Source: Bifidobacterium saguini DSM 23967
GTDB taxonomy: Bacteria > Actinomycetota > Actinomycetes > Actinomycetales > Bifidobacteriaceae
Reading direction: 5' to 3'
Length of the DNA stretch: 64,000 nucleotides
NCBI RefSeq assembly: GCF_000741715.1
Contig: NZ_JGZN01000016.1
Location: forward strand, 92,476 to 156,475
Part shown: piece after piece, positions 17,355 through 29,139 of the stretch
How the letters are laid out: the number at the start of each line of letters is the position of its first letter
Position numbering within the stretch: position 1 is the first letter of the stretch
The notes under the pieces: model-generated
Seen by the model: only the letters and a program-made list of their open reading frames with translations
The model's database searches: none
What the model was told of the DNA's origin: nothing
Program-made: the position numbers and the translations under genes

Positions 17355-19121
17355 ATGCCTATCGGTACGAAACGGCTCATGGCGACGGCCTGCATGGCGG
17401 CCATGATGCTCACGGGAATCGGAGTCGTTTCCGGCAGCGCGTATGCGGCTTCGGAGACGATCACCCTGCAGGGTGCGGATGGGGCCTCGTTGGCGGGTCA
17501 CACGTTCAACGTCTATCAGATCGGCTCGTATACGGGCGTCGAACTGGATGGGAGCACGATCAGCGGGCTCGGCGTCACGGGTTCGGACGCGTCGAACGCG
17601 TGGGCCGCGGACGCGATCAGGATCGCGAACGCGTATACGACGGACACGTCGGATGACATCAGGGATGTGGCGGGCTATGATTCCGCGGGCGACATCGCCG
17701 CGATCCGCATGGATGAGACCAGCCAACTGTCGAACATCCAGGCCGCGTTGAACGCGTCCGGCAAGAAACCCTCGCCGATCACGGGCGGCGCGGATCTGAC
17801 CGGCAATGACGCGACCCTGGAGGTCACGGTGCCGGAGGCCGGATTGTATTACGTCACGGATTCGGCCGGCATGCCTTTGATCGTCGGCACGAAGGCGGGT
17901 GCTGGCGAGCATATGAAGGATCAGGCGGATCGTGCTTTGGGCGTGGCCGTCATCAAATCCAAGTCCGTGGACACGGACAAGAAGGTCGTCCTGGAGCGTG
18001 ACGGCAAGCAGGTCGTCAGGCAGGGCGACACCGCGGATCCGGCGTCCGCCACCCTGGGCGACACGGTGACGCACACGATCGATACGACGGTCCCGACCAC
18101 GGCCGTCAAGTTCAAGCTCACCGACACGCCGTCGGGCGAAACCTATGTGAAAGGCAGCCTGAAGGTCGTGTTGGCGAAGGATTCCACTGATGTGACGAAA
18201 TCCGTGACCCTGTATGACGGTTCCACGCAGAACAACGCGACCATACTGCCGGGCGACAATACGATGCTTCAGGCGGATGGCACGGCCGCCGACCCGGATA
18301 TCACGGTGCCGGCCGGCGGTTGGGCGATGGATCTGACCCCGTTGATCGCGTCGAACGGCGGCGCGAAGATCACCGTCTCCTACCAGAGCGTCATCAGCGG
18401 GAACGCGGACGGGAAGCCGGCGGAGAACACGGTCGTGTCGCACGGCGTGTTCCAGGACGGCAACCAGTACACGATCGTCGACTCGGATGACAAGGTGGAC
18501 GTGGAATCCTACGGGTTCACGCTGGCGAAGACCGACGCGGAATCCACCGTCAACATCCCCCCGCAGGCCGCGAATGCGACGGATACGGCCAACTATCTGA
18601 ACGGCGCCGGATTCCAGATCCAGGACGGCGACGGCGACTGGCTGACCCGGGACAAGACCACCGGCGCATGGTCGAAGGCCAAGGATCAGCAGACGGCCAC
18701 CACGTTCGTCACCGGCGACACCAACATGGATGGCACGGTCGACTCCACGGATGATGCGGCCGGCAAGGGCCTGATCGAATTCACCGGCCTGGGGGCCGGC
18801 ACGTACACGGTCACCGAAACCAAGGCGCCGAAGGGGTACGCGTCCTGGGCGATGCCGTCCCTGACGGTCACGATCGACGACGCGGGCACCATCACCTACC
18901 AGGGCAAGGACCAGCCCGGATTGACCAGCACGGTATCCAACGATGAGGTGCAGGTGAAGAACATCGCCAACCTCACCCAACTGCCGCAGACCGGCGGCGC
19001 ATTGGCCGCCATGTTCTGGATCGTCGTATCCGCCCCCGTGTGGGGTGCGGGTCTCACGCTCACGGTGAAGGCGTTGAAGGATCGTCGCGATCTGGCCGCC
19101 GCGGGCGGGATCCGCGCCTGA
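17355..19121 (+). CDS. Major (backbone) pilin, LPXTG, isopeptide-forming
   Basis: 588 residues with GAAAGGAG upstream. The signal peptide is at residues 1-32 (ending AYA). The SpaA/FimA plan is visible: an N-terminal domain beginning TITLQGADGASLAGHTFNVY, middle beta domains, and an E-box near residue 484 (YTVTETKAPKGYA) with the conserved Glu that catalyses isopeptide bonds. LPQTG lies near residue 543, followed by a hydrophobic helix and basic tail. The class C sortase downstream would polymerise it. Confidence 0.88.
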   Translation: MPIGTKRLMATACMAAMMLTGIGVVSGSAYAASETITLQGADGASLAGHTFNVYQIGSYTGVELDGSTISGLGVTGSDASNAWAADAIRIANAYTTDTSDDIRDVAGYDSAGDIAAIRMDETSQLSNIQAALNASGKKPSPITGGADLTGNDATLEVTVPEAGLYYVTDSAGMPLIVGTKAGAGEHMKDQADRALGVAVIKSKSVDTDKKVVLERDGKQVVRQGDTADPASATLGDTVTHTIDTTVPTTAVKFKLTDTPSGETYVKGSLKVVLAKDSTDVTKSVTLYDGSTQNNATILPGDNTMLQADGTAADPDITVPAGGWAMDLTPLIASNGGAKITVSYQSVISGNADGKPAENTVVSHGVFQDGNQYTIVDSDDKVDVESYGFTLAKTDAESTVNIPPQAANATDTANYLNGAGFQIQDGDGDWLTRDKTTGAWSKAKDQQTATTFVTGDTNMDGTVDSTDDAAGKGLIEFTGLGAGTYTVTETKAPKGYASWAMPSLTVTIDDAGTITYQGKDQPGLTSTVSNDEVQVKNIANLTQLPQTGGALAAMFWIVVSAPVWGAGLTLTVKALKDRRDLAAAGGIRA

Positions 19122-19139
19122 TCCAGCGGATCCGCACCA

Positions 19140-19192
19140 GGGGTGCGGGTGTTTCCGTGAAGGGGTTTCGGAAAGCCCCGCACCCCGTTTTT
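19140..19192 (+). terminator. Rho-independent terminator after the backbone pilin
   Basis: GGGGTGCGGG and CCCGCACCCC form a perfect stem, with GTTTCCG/CGGAAA pairing inside, followed by GTTTTT. It lies between the pilin stop and the adhesin start at 19231, so the adhesin and sortase are probably expressed at a lower level or from their own promoter. Confidence 0.8.
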
Positions 19193-19230
19193 CATCCGTT
19201 TGTTGTAGGGGAATCTCTCAAGGAGAAGCA

Positions 19231-22200
19231 ATGAGGAGACCATTAACACGATTGGCCGCCGGAGTCGCGTCCGTCGCGATCCTGCTGACGGGCGGCATGA
19301 TCGCCGCGGGCACGGCGAACGCGGACGAGCCGAGCCTGCAGGCCGTGAAACAGATGGCCGACACGCTCACGGGCCGGGTGAGGGAGGCCGCCGCGCAGGC
19401 CGTGTCAGCCACGCGCGCGACCGCGGATTCGACCGTGGCGTATCCGCGGTCGCTGGTGAACGGGGGCTTCGACTATCTGCCGACGGCGGCTGGGATACGA
19501 TCAGCCCGCATGCGGGCGACGGCGGCGGCAAGTACACGAGCATCGACCCGATCAACGGCCAGTACATGTACGATACGTTCAACGATGCGCGCGCATGGCG
19601 CGACTGGACCGGTTTCAACGCCTCCAGGTTCGGGTGGACGTCCGATCAGGAGGGAGGACAGCCGCAGGGCAACGGCCTGACCGACCATAAGGGCAGCGTC
19701 GAACTGCAGCGGGATTCCGCGACCGGCAACACGTACGCGGAAATCGTGGGCAGCGAAATCAACAAGAGCATCCTGCAGAGGATCGACACGCGGAACAATA
19801 CGGACGCGGTGTACACGATCCGGTTCGACCACGCCGCGTTGAGCAGCGAGCATGCGGATTCGATGCAGGCTTTGGTCAACGGGAAGCCGGTCGAGGTGAC
19901 GCGCGTCACCAGCAACCTGGCCGGCGATCCGACCGGCTGGAGGGGCACGGACATCGTCACGCACGCGACGAACGGCAACCGTTTCCACCACGACGGCCAG
20001 TGGGCGACCTATGAGGGGCAGGTCACGATCCCCGCGAACACGCCCGTCAGCACGTTCAGCTTCAAAGCCCTGAACAACGTGGACCCGTCGAAGGGCAACC
20101 TGATCGACAACCTGACGTTCACCATCGCCTACAAGCTCGACTACGATGCGAACGGCGGCGCAAAGAGCGACGCGAGCCGGATCAGCTCGAAGACCACCGG
20201 CGAATCCGCCGAGACCACGGGCAAGGTGAAGACCATCCAGGATTCCTCCAGCCTCCCGGCGAACGCGGTGGCCGTGGCGGATGCGGGGCATGAGAACCTG
20301 GTCAATGGGGACTTCGAATATCCGGCGGACGCGGCCAAGGGCGTCGACAACCCGGTGTGGACGGCGATCACGCCCGACGGGAAACGGTATACGGGCTGCG
20401 TCACCGACCAATGGCAGCCGATCAGCGGATTCGACAAGTCGAGGTTCGGCTGGTCGAGCAGCCAGACCAGCGGCTCCTACCAGGGGTGCGGCGTCAACCA
20501 GCGTGCCGCGGGAGCCGTGGAACTCCAGGTCGACAATGACGGAAACCAGTATGCGGAACTGACCGCCGCGCAGGCGGGCACCGCGATCTACCAGGATGTT
20601 GCCACCACGCCGGGCGTCGCCTACACGTGGACGCTGAAGCACGCGAGCCTGACCGGCGAGCATGCGGACAGCATGCAGGTGCTCATCGGCCAGCCCGGCC
20701 ATGAGACCGCGCAGGAGGCGGAACGCGTCACGTCGAACGGGCACGGGGATACGACCGGCCCGGTCGGCACCACGATCACCACCAAGACCACGAACACGGA
20801 TTCATTGGATCACGCGGACCAGTGGGAGACGTACACGGGCACCTACGTGGCCACGTCCACCACCACCCGGTTCACGTTCAAGAGCCTGTCCGACTGGAGC
20901 CAGGTGAAAGGCAACCTGCTGGACGATGTGAGCTTCAAGACCGCCTACAAGCTGAACTATCAGGGCAACGGCGGTGAAGGCGAGACCCCGTCCTCCTCGA
21001 AGGCGGATTCCACGCAACCCGCCGCATTCAAGTCCGCGAACGCGAAGACCAACGGCACCGTGAAGCCGATCGCCGACAAGACCGTGAAGGTTCCCTCCTA
21101 TGATCTGGAGACGTCGGATGTTCCGGGCCAGTATCGTGATTTCATCCTCGACACCACCAAGGTCAAGCTCAGCGACGTGAAGTTCGCTTCCGGCCAATGG
21201 CTGGAGACCACGTATCAGGGTCATGATGCGTACTGGCCGCTGACCGGGGATGCGTACCTGACCATCCCGAACGTGGGATCATGGACGAATCCGCAGGGAG
21301 CCTCCCACACGATCGACGCGACCGTCAGCCTCGCCTCATGGAACGGCGGCTATGTCGGCGATTGGAACGGTCATGATTTCTGGCTGTTCGCCGAACAGCG
21401 TTCCGATGACATCCCCTCCAAGGTGACGAAGGCGTTGGGCGGTGTCGACACGTCGAAGCGTTCCGGCAATTCTTGGACCGTGAGGTTCACCTACTCGGAT
21501 GGCACGCCGGTACCCGACACGTTCAAGGGCGTCACCGGTTTCAACGACCTCGACGGGCAGGACGCGAATCCGAGCATTCCGTTCGAGGGAGTGGAACTGC
21601 TCTCCGGTTTCGACGGGGCCTACAAGACCCGTGACGCGGAATTGGTCTCCTACGGGACGAACGGCTACGCGGGCTACAAGCGTGATGCGGGCGACGAATC
21701 GAACCTTGACGGCGAGATCCAGGTCAGGCATCGTCTGGCCGCCACGTGGACCGGAGCGTCGTTCACGTTCGGCTACAACATGGATGCGAGCTACCACGGC
21801 AACGCGAAGACCACGTTCGGCGTTCCCGTGACCCGCACCCAGGTGCTCACCTACAACGGCAACGGAGGTACGGGCAAGGTCCCGTCGCACACGGATTCGG
21901 ATATGGTCGAAACCGCGAACGCGAAGACCAATGGCACCGTGAGGCTCGCTGCCGATTCGACCGGCAAGGTTCCGGTCTATGATCTCGAATCCACGGATGT
22001 TCCGGGCCAGTATCGTGATTTCATCCTCGACACGACGAAGACCAGGCTCGCGGATGCGCGGTTCGATTCGGATTGGGTGACGTCCAAGGACGAAAGCGGC
22101 GGAAACCTGTACTGGCCGACCAGGCTGGGCGCGTCCGTCACCCTGCCTGATGTGGGTTCGTGGACGGATCCGCAGGGCGTGAGCCACCGGATCAATGCGA

Positions 22201-25200
22201 CTCTTGCGTTGAAGGAGTGGAACGGCGGCAACATCGGCCAGTTGAACAGTTTCGACGCGAACAACAAGATCGTGGGCGACGGCCTGTTCTGGATCAACGT
22301 CGTCTACCGGAACGATGACGTGCCCGCCCAGGTGCGCAGGAGTCTGGGCGGCATCGACATGTCACGGCGCGTCGGCTGCCAGTGGACCGTCAGCTTCACC
22401 TACGAGGACGGCACCAGCGTACCGGATTCGTTCCATGGCGTCACCGGGTTCAACGACCTGGACGGCTGGGATGCGCAGCCGGATCTCGCGTTCGAGGGCG
22501 TGCAACTGGTCGGCGGGTTCGACGGCGCGTACAAGACCCGGGATGCGGAATTGGCCGCCTACGGGACGAACGGCTGGGCCGGCATCACGCGGTCGGTTGA
22601 CGAGTCCGATCTGAACGGCGAACAGCAGGTGAAACACCGGTTGGCCGCCACCTGGACCGGAGCGTCGTTCACGTTCTCCTATGATCTGAAGAACCCGGCC
22701 GGCCGTACGGACGGCGTGCATATGACGTTCGGCGCGCCCGTCACCCGCAGCCAGGTGCTCACCTACAAGGCGAACGGGGGCACGGGGAAGCTGCCTTCGC
22801 ACACCACGGCGGATTCGGTCGAACCCGCCGCCTCCACGACCGTCGGCACGGTGAAGCCGATCGCCGGCAAGTCCGTTTCGGAGACTCCCATGGCGCTCTA
22901 CGATTCGACCACCGAGCAAGCCGATGGCTCGCGTCAAAGGACCATCACCCGTTCGGATGGTTCGGTGCGTGTGGAGACAATCGACGCGTCCACCGACACG
23001 GTGGCCGGCTGCCAGGTCTACTATCCGGCCGGCACCAAAATCACGTTGGCGACCATGGAGAAGGACTCCGACTGCTGGGATTCCAGCATGATCTCGAAGG
23101 ATCATCGCACGTTCTACGGATGGTCGGCGAACACGGATGCGAACGACCAGGACGTTCCCGTCACGGACACCATGGATCGTGCCACATTGGACGCGAATAA
23201 GGCGACCGAGATCACCATGCCGGCCCGCGCGAAGACCGTGTACGCGTTGTGGGCGATCGACCCGACCCTCACCTACGACGTGAACGCCCCGACCGGCACG
23301 ACCGCGCCGAAGGCGCCGGAACCGCAGGAGGTCGCCTATGATACGGCCGCGGCGAACGCGAGCGGCTGGAGCGAGGGCGAGACGACCCGGATCCCCGGCT
23401 ACCGGTTCGACGGCTGGTATACGAGCGTTGATGGGAACACGAAATACGATTTCGCGTCCAAACTCACCTCGGATACGACCATATACGCGCATTGGACGCC
23501 GATCGGCTACACCGTGCACTACGAGCCGAACGGCGGCACCGGAACCATGAGCGACCAACCGTTCACGTTCGACGTGCCGCAGAACCTCACCGCGAACGCG
23601 TTCACGCGTGATGGTTGGACGTTCGCCGGCTGGAAACGCCAGGACACGAAGGACTCGTATACGGACGGCCAGCAGGTCACGAACCTGACCACCACCCCGG
23701 ATGACACCGTCACCATGCTCGCCCAATGGACGGCGAACCCGGCCGGCATCCACTACGAGGCGAACCCGCCGGCCGGCAACACGGCGAACGGCGAGGGAAC
23801 CCCGGACTGGACCGGCGTGACCGGTGACACGCCGAGCATCGGCGCGATCGGCTGGACGACCGACGGGTACACGTTCACCGGCTGGAACACGAGCCCGGAC
23901 GGCAAGGGCGATTCGTACGCGCCGGGCACCACGTGGAACGCGTCGGGCACGCTCACCCTGTACGCGCAATGGTCGGCCGGCGAAGCGTCGCTTTCCTACG
24001 ACGGCAACGGGGCGACCGGTGGCGGCACCGCCGCCCAGACCGGCAGGACGGATGAGAAGGTCAAGGTCCAGGCCAACGGGTTCACTCGCGATGGCTGGAC
24101 GTTCACCGGCTGGAACACGAGCGCGGACGGCAAGGGCACGAAGGTGGCCGAGGGTGCGGATTGGACGCTGAAGGGCCATGCGACCCTGTACGCACAATGG
24201 ACCGCGATGAAACAGACCCTCACGTATGACGGCAACGGTGCCACCAGTGGTGACACCCAACCTCAGAACGGTGTTACCGGTCAGACCATCACCACGCGAA
24301 GCAACGGATTCACACGTGACGGATACTCGTTCGTCCGCTGGGACACCGGCAAGGATGGCGACGGGACCGGCTACAAGGAGAACGCCGACTACGTGATGCA
24401 GCCCGCGAACAACGTGCTGTACGCGATCTGGCAGGCCGACCCCGCAAGCATCGTCTACAAGCCATGCCCCACAACCGGCGTCGACGGCGGCACGCCCGAC
24501 ACGACGGGCGTGACCGGCCAGAGCGTGCAGCTCGCCGAGAACGGGTTCACCCGGGCCGGCTACACGTTCCAGGGCTGGACCACCAAATGCGAGGCCGGAA
24601 ACCCCACGAGTCCGGATGCGATCGTGCCACCGGGCACGAAACTGATCCTGACGCCCGGCGAAACCCCCTACTATCCGGTATGGAAGGCCAACCCCGCGCA
24701 CCTCGTCTACCAGCCCAACGGCGGCAGCGGGGACGCGAAGACCGTCGACGGGGTCGTGGACCAGACGGTGACCACGATCGCGAACCCCTACCAGCGGACC
24801 GGATACACGTTCACCGGCTGGAACACGAGCGCGGACGGCAAGGGCACGCAAATCGGCGAGAACGCGGATTACACGCTCACCGCCGACGAGAAGGCCGTTC
24901 CCGCGAACACGCACGTCCTGTACGCGCAGTGGACGATCAACACCACCACGCTCCACTTCGACCCGAACGGCGGCGTGGGCATCGGATTGGAGGATCTGAC
25001 CGGCGACGCGCTCACCACGCTCACCATCCCCGCCGACTACGGGAAGGGGAAGGTGACGAGGCCCGGATTCCGGTTCACCGGCTGGAGCCTCGAAAAGACG
25101 CCCGCCGATGATACGGATCTGCTGCAGCCGGGCGAAGGGCAGGTGAACCTGCCAGCCGAAGGCACCGTCACCGTGTACGCGCAGTGGACACCCGAGCTCA

Positions 25201-25379
25201 CCACCCTGCCCTACACGGGCGGCCGGGTGAGGATACCGACCATCGGATTGTGGATCACCGGCATGGGCCTGATCCTCATGCTCGGAGCCCTCACCCCGCT
25301 CATGCGGCTGCATGCCACGGCTTCGCGCCGACGCAACGGAAGGCACACGCCGAACACGGGTGGAAGGCACGCGGCCTGA
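19231..25379 (+). CDS. Giant LPXTG adhesin with InlB-type repeats; apparent frameshift near 19486
   Basis: Signal peptide and start at 19231 (CAAGGAG upstream) are in one frame; the rest of the protein, from about 19485 to 25379, is in another. Adding one base near 19486 joins them into about 2,048 residues. Domains in order: two NGDF/VNGGF modules of about 220 residues (19450-20950), two tandem copies of a 290-residue domain (21100-22750), then about nine InlB/Listeria-Bacteroides repeats (forms of YTFTGWNTSADGKGT...YAQW). LPYTG, a hydrophobic helix and Arg-rich tail end it. It is a surface adhesin anchored by sortase, non-functional if the shift is real. Confidence 0.75.
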
Positions 25380-26341
25380 TGACCACGATGATGATGGAGG
25401 GTTGGGCGGATCTGATCGTCCGTCCGGCCCGCATGCAGGCGGCGCACGACATGCTGCTGCGCCGCCTGCACCGGCGCTACCGGCTCACCGCCCTGGCCGC
25501 GATCCTCTGCCTGATCCTGGGATCATTGCTCACCATGGCCCCGTATCTGATCCAGATGTGGGGGCAACGGGAGGTGGAGGCGCACGCCAGAGCGGTCACG
25601 GAGACCGCAAGCATGTTCCCCGAAGCATCCAGGGAGTCGGCCGTCGAGCAAGCGGTCGCCTGGAATCGACGCCTCTACGAGTCCGGCCAGCCGATCATCG
25701 GCGAACCCGTGTTCGACGGGAAAACCGCCGGCGGCTTCCAGGGCGACGCGGAATACCAGCGTCAACTGTCCGTGAACGGGTTGGATGCGATGGGCGAGCT
25801 GCTCATCCCCGTGATCGGCGTGGACATGCCCATCATGCACGGCGCCGGCCAGCAGGTGTTGGAGCATGCGGCCGGCCACCTGCCCGGCACGTCGCTGCCG
25901 GTCGGCGGGAACAACACGCGCACCGTGATCACCGGGCATTCGAACCTGAAAACGGCGACCCTGTTCACCCGGTTGGGCGAACTGAAACCGGACGACAGGT
26001 TCTACATCCGCGTCATGGGGCACACGCTCGCCTACCGGGTCACGTCGAAACAGGTGATCCGCCCCGACCAGACCCGTGCGCTGCGCATCCGGAAGAACCG
26101 GGATATGGCGACCCTGCTGACCTGCACGGGAGCGGGAAACACGATGCGGCTCATCGTCAACGGGATACGCGACGACGATCCCAGCCACATGGACCCCGGC
26201 ATGGAACCCCGCGACCGGCTGAACGCCATGATCACGGGCATCACCGCCGGCCTGACCATCCTCGCCGTCGGCATCCCCCTCGCCGTGAGACGGGAGCCGA
26301 CCGGCATGCATATCGGCTATCAAAGGAAAGGAAACCAATGA
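25379..26341 (+). CDS. Class C (pilin-polymerising) sortase
   Basis: 320 residues; the ATG overlaps the adhesin stop (TGATG). There is a transmembrane helix near residues 38-60 and a second at the C-terminus (about 285-305), as in class C sortases. Catalytic His is in VITGHSN (near 185), Cys in TLLTCTG (near 246) and Arg in MRLIVNGIR, so the triad is complete. It joins pilin subunits by their LPXTG motifs and attaches pili to the wall. Its stop overlaps the next lipoprotein start (ATGA). Confidence 0.92.
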   Translation: MTTMMMEGWADLIVRPARMQAAHDMLLRRLHRRYRLTALAAILCLILGSLLTMAPYLIQMWGQREVEAHARAVTETASMFPEASRESAVEQAVAWNRRLYESGQPIIGEPVFDGKTAGGFQGDAEYQRQLSVNGLDAMGELLIPVIGVDMPIMHGAGQQVLEHAAGHLPGTSLPVGGNNTRTVITGHSNLKTATLFTRLGELKPDDRFYIRVMGHTLAYRVTSKQVIRPDQTRALRIRKNRDMATLLTCTGAGNTMRLIVNGIRDDDPSHMDPGMEPRDRLNAMITGITAGLTILAVGIPLAVRREPTGMHIGYQRKGNQ

Positions 26342-27273
26342 TGAAACACACCGAAACCACCCCCGACGCGATACGTAGGGGGGTGGCGCTCCTGACCGTC
26401 GTTCTCACGCTCATCCCGTTGACGGCATGCGCGTCCGCCGGCACGACGGGCATGAGCGCGCAAACCCCAATGAACGCGTCGACCATCGCGAACGCCACGT
26501 TGCCGGATCACATCGTCAACGGGGATTTCGAAGCCTACACATGGCGGCAGCTGACCGGCGGCCAGCAGGAACCCGGCCTGGGCAACTGGACCAGCATCGA
26601 CCCGGCCACGGGAGCATCCTACGTATCCTCCAACAACAACCACTGGTCGTGGAAGGTCACTGATTGGGACAACAACCGGTTCGCATGGGCGAGCACTCAG
26701 GTGAAAGGCGCCAGCGCCGAACAACGTGCCGGCGCGGTCGAACTCCAAAAGGAGGACGACACCAATAACATCTACGCGGAGATCACCGCCGCGCAGGCGG
26801 GCACCGCCATCTACCAGGACATTAATACGGCCAGTGACACTCCGGTCGTCTACCGTGTGAGGCTCGACCATGCGAGCATCAGCCGCACCTGGCTGGACAA
26901 GATGCAGGTGCTCGTCGGCAAACCCGGCGAGGAGCAAGCCGTGCCCATGACCCGCACCAGTTCGAACGGGAACGGCGACCAGACCGGCGAGACCAGCGAC
27001 GTCATCGCCACCACGGTCTCCAACCAGCCACAGGGATGCCATTCTGACGGAGTCATATGCTCGGCCCGCAACCACAAAGGCCAATGGGAGACCTATGAAG
27101 GCCAGGTGACGATCCCGGCCGGTCAGCAGGTCACCCGGTTCACGTTCCTCAACAAATCCAGCAGCAGTAACAACAGCGGCAACCTGGTCGACAACATCGT
27201 GTTCGAGAAAGCCTACCCGCTCAACTACGACGCGAACGGCGGCACCCTCACCCAGACACCCGGCAGCAAGTAG
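26338..27273 (+). CDS. Lipoprotein with NGDF module, pilus operon (copy 1)
   Basis: 311 residues, starting with an ATG that overlaps the sortase stop, AAAGGAAAGG upstream. The lipobox is LTAC near residue 33. The mature protein is one NGDFE module: IVNGDFEAYTW, then AGAVELQKEDDTNNIYAEI, then GTAIYQDI, then GQWETYEGQVTI, ending in NLVDNIVFEKAYPLNYDANG. The same module occurs twice in the adhesin and in the next two genes. It probably displays a beta-sandwich, perhaps carbohydrate- or matrix-binding, on the membrane. Confidence 0.75.
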   Translation: MMKHTETTPDAIRRGVALLTVVLTLIPLTACASAGTTGMSAQTPMNASTIANATLPDHIVNGDFEAYTWRQLTGGQQEPGLGNWTSIDPATGASYVSSNNNHWSWKVTDWDNNRFAWASTQVKGASAEQRAGAVELQKEDDTNNIYAEITAAQAGTAIYQDINTASDTPVVYRVRLDHASISRTWLDKMQVLVGKPGEEQAVPMTRTSSNGNGDQTGETSDVIATTVSNQPQGCHSDGVICSARNHKGQWETYEGQVTIPAGQQVTRFTFLNKSSSSNNSGNLVDNIVFEKAYPLNYDANGGTLTQTPGSK

Positions 27274-27292
27274 ACAAGGAGAGCGAAGCATC

Positions 27293-28186
27293 ATGAAGAC
27301 ATCAAACCGAAAAAAGGCGATGGCCCTGCTCGGCGTCACCGTCCTGATCGCATCATTGGCTGGGTGCGGAGCATCATCCGCCAGCCAGGCCGCCACAACC
27401 ATGACCTATCCCAATGCCGTCTCGACCGCCTCCACCACGTATCCGGACCATCTGGTCAACGGCGACTTCGAATACATGGCCGCGCAGGTGATGTCACGGC
27501 CGAACGGCACCGGAGACCCCACGGATTTCACGTTCATCGACCCGGCTGCCGGCCAGCGCCTCGCCTACCCCAGCACCCTGGGCAGGCAGACATGGAAGAG
27601 CATCCCCGGATTCGACAAAACCAGATTCGCGTGGACAAGCACCCAGACCAATAATCCGAACGAGATCGCCCACCATGCGGGGGTCGTGGAACTCCAACTC
27701 GACCTGGACGGCAACACGTACGCGGAACTCGCGGCAAGCCAGTCGGGCACCGCGATCTACCAGAAGATCGGCACCACGCCGGGCGTCGCCTACCGGGTGC
27801 GGTTGAAGCATACGAGCCAATCAGCCTCATACCTGGATTCCATGCGCGTGCTCATCGGCCCCGAAAACGATTTGCAGCCCGTCTCCATGACCCGTACCAC
27901 ATCCAACAAGGCAGGCGACAAGATAGGCGAAACCTCCACCACGATCGCCACGCACGCCACCAACACGGACGGCATCACGAACCGCAACCACCATGGGCAA
28001 TGGGCCACCTACGAGGGCACGTACATCGCCACCAGCGATGTGACCGTGTTCACGTTCGAAAACGTCACCAGCTACAACAAGGACACCGGCAACCTGTTGG
28101 ACGACATCAGCTTCGAGGAAGCCTACCCGCTCGACTACCAGGGCAACGGGAGCACGAACGGCAGCACACCACAGGAAAACAAATGA
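27293..28186 (+). CDS. Lipoprotein with NGDF module (copy 2)
   Basis: 297 residues behind AAGGAG. The lipobox is LAGC near residue 25. It carries one module parallel to the previous gene (HLVNGDFEYMAAQ, then VVELQLDLDGNTYAEL, then GTAIYQKIGTTPGVAYRVRL, then HGQWATYEGTYIATS). It is clearly a paralogue by tandem duplication. Function unknown; surface display is inferred. Confidence 0.75.
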   Translation: MKTSNRKKAMALLGVTVLIASLAGCGASSASQAATTMTYPNAVSTASTTYPDHLVNGDFEYMAAQVMSRPNGTGDPTDFTFIDPAAGQRLAYPSTLGRQTWKSIPGFDKTRFAWTSTQTNNPNEIAHHAGVVELQLDLDGNTYAELAASQSGTAIYQKIGTTPGVAYRVRLKHTSQSASYLDSMRVLIGPENDLQPVSMTRTTSNKAGDKIGETSTTIATHATNTDGITNRNHHGQWATYEGTYIATSDVTVFTFENVTSYNKDTGNLLDDISFEEAYPLDYQGNGSTNGSTPQENK

Positions 28187-28197
28187 AAGGAACAACC

Positions 28198-29118
28198 ATG
28201 AAAACCATCACCCCCCCCCGCAGGTGTTCGTAGAATCCCCGCCCTGATCGCGATCCTGGGCATGCTCGTCCCCTTGGCCGCATGCTCGAACAACACGGCG
28301 GACGCGATACCGTCACCAACCCCGATGACGGTATCCGCCGCCGACACGACGACCGGATCGGAACATATCATCAACGGGGACTTCGAATACCCGGGAGCCA
28401 AGGCGTTCAACTTCGCGCACACGAAGGATCTGACCATCGGCCAGGATTGGACCGGAGTCGAACGCAACAGCGGCCAATACCTCGACCTCATAAACGCCGC
28501 ATGGAAATGGCGGAAAATCAACGGCAGCTTCGACAAAACCAAATTCGGCTGGACAGTACGGAAACCGACGACCCCACCTCGACCAACGCTCAACGCAAAG
28601 CCAACGAGGTGGAACTCCAATACGATCTGGACGGGAACATCTACGCGGAACTCTGCGCCAACCAGGCCGACACCGCGATCTACCAGAAAATCGCAACCAC
28701 GCCGGGAGCCGCCTACACGGTGAGTCTCAAGCATACGAGCCTCGACACTCGAAACAACGACAGCATGCGCGTGGTCATGATCGCAAAAGACGGGTCCAGG
28801 AAAACCGTCCCCATGACCCGCATCACGTCCAACAAGGCAGGCGACAAGGTCGGCGAAACCAGTGAAACAATCCTCACCCACGCCACCAACAGCACAGATT
28901 CACGCGACCACGCCGGACAATGGGCCACCTACCAGGGAACCTACATCGCCACCAGCGACACAACCACATTCACGTTCGAAAGCGTAGGAGCCAGAGCCTA
29001 CAACTTTGGCAACCTGTTGGACGATGTGAGCTTCAAAACCGCATACCCACTCACCTACAACGGCAACGGAAACACGAAAGGCACCACACCACAACAGAAA
29101 AACCAAGCAAAGCAGTAG
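28198..29118 (+). pseudogene. Lipoprotein with NGDF module (copy 3), two frameshifts, one in a C9 tract
   Basis: The start codon at 28198 is followed by a run of nine C at 28211-28219; in this state the frame ends after 11 codons. With eight C it would continue into a lipoprotein signal (LAAC lipobox) and HIINGDFEYPG. A second shift near 28553 (one base missing between FGW and TETDDP) must also be repaired to read the rest (EVELQYDLDGNIYAEL...NLLDDVSFKTAYPLTY). The homopolymer looks like a slippage switch; the second shift makes the gene dead as sequenced. Confidence 0.75.
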
Positions 29119-29139
29119 AAGGGAAAAAATATTCCCTTC
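29118..29139 (+). terminator. Short A/T-rich hairpin after the lipoprotein genes
   Basis: GAAGGGAA and TTCCCTTC form a perfect 8-bp stem with a 6-base loop, directly at the stop of copy 3. Only a weak T-run follows (TTGATATT), so termination is plausible but not certain. Confidence 0.45.

Noticed and set aside
22362..25370. Minus-strand ORF of about 1000 codons opposite the adhesin
   Set aside because: Shadow of the repeat-rich adhesin; Arg/His-rich composition with no domain.
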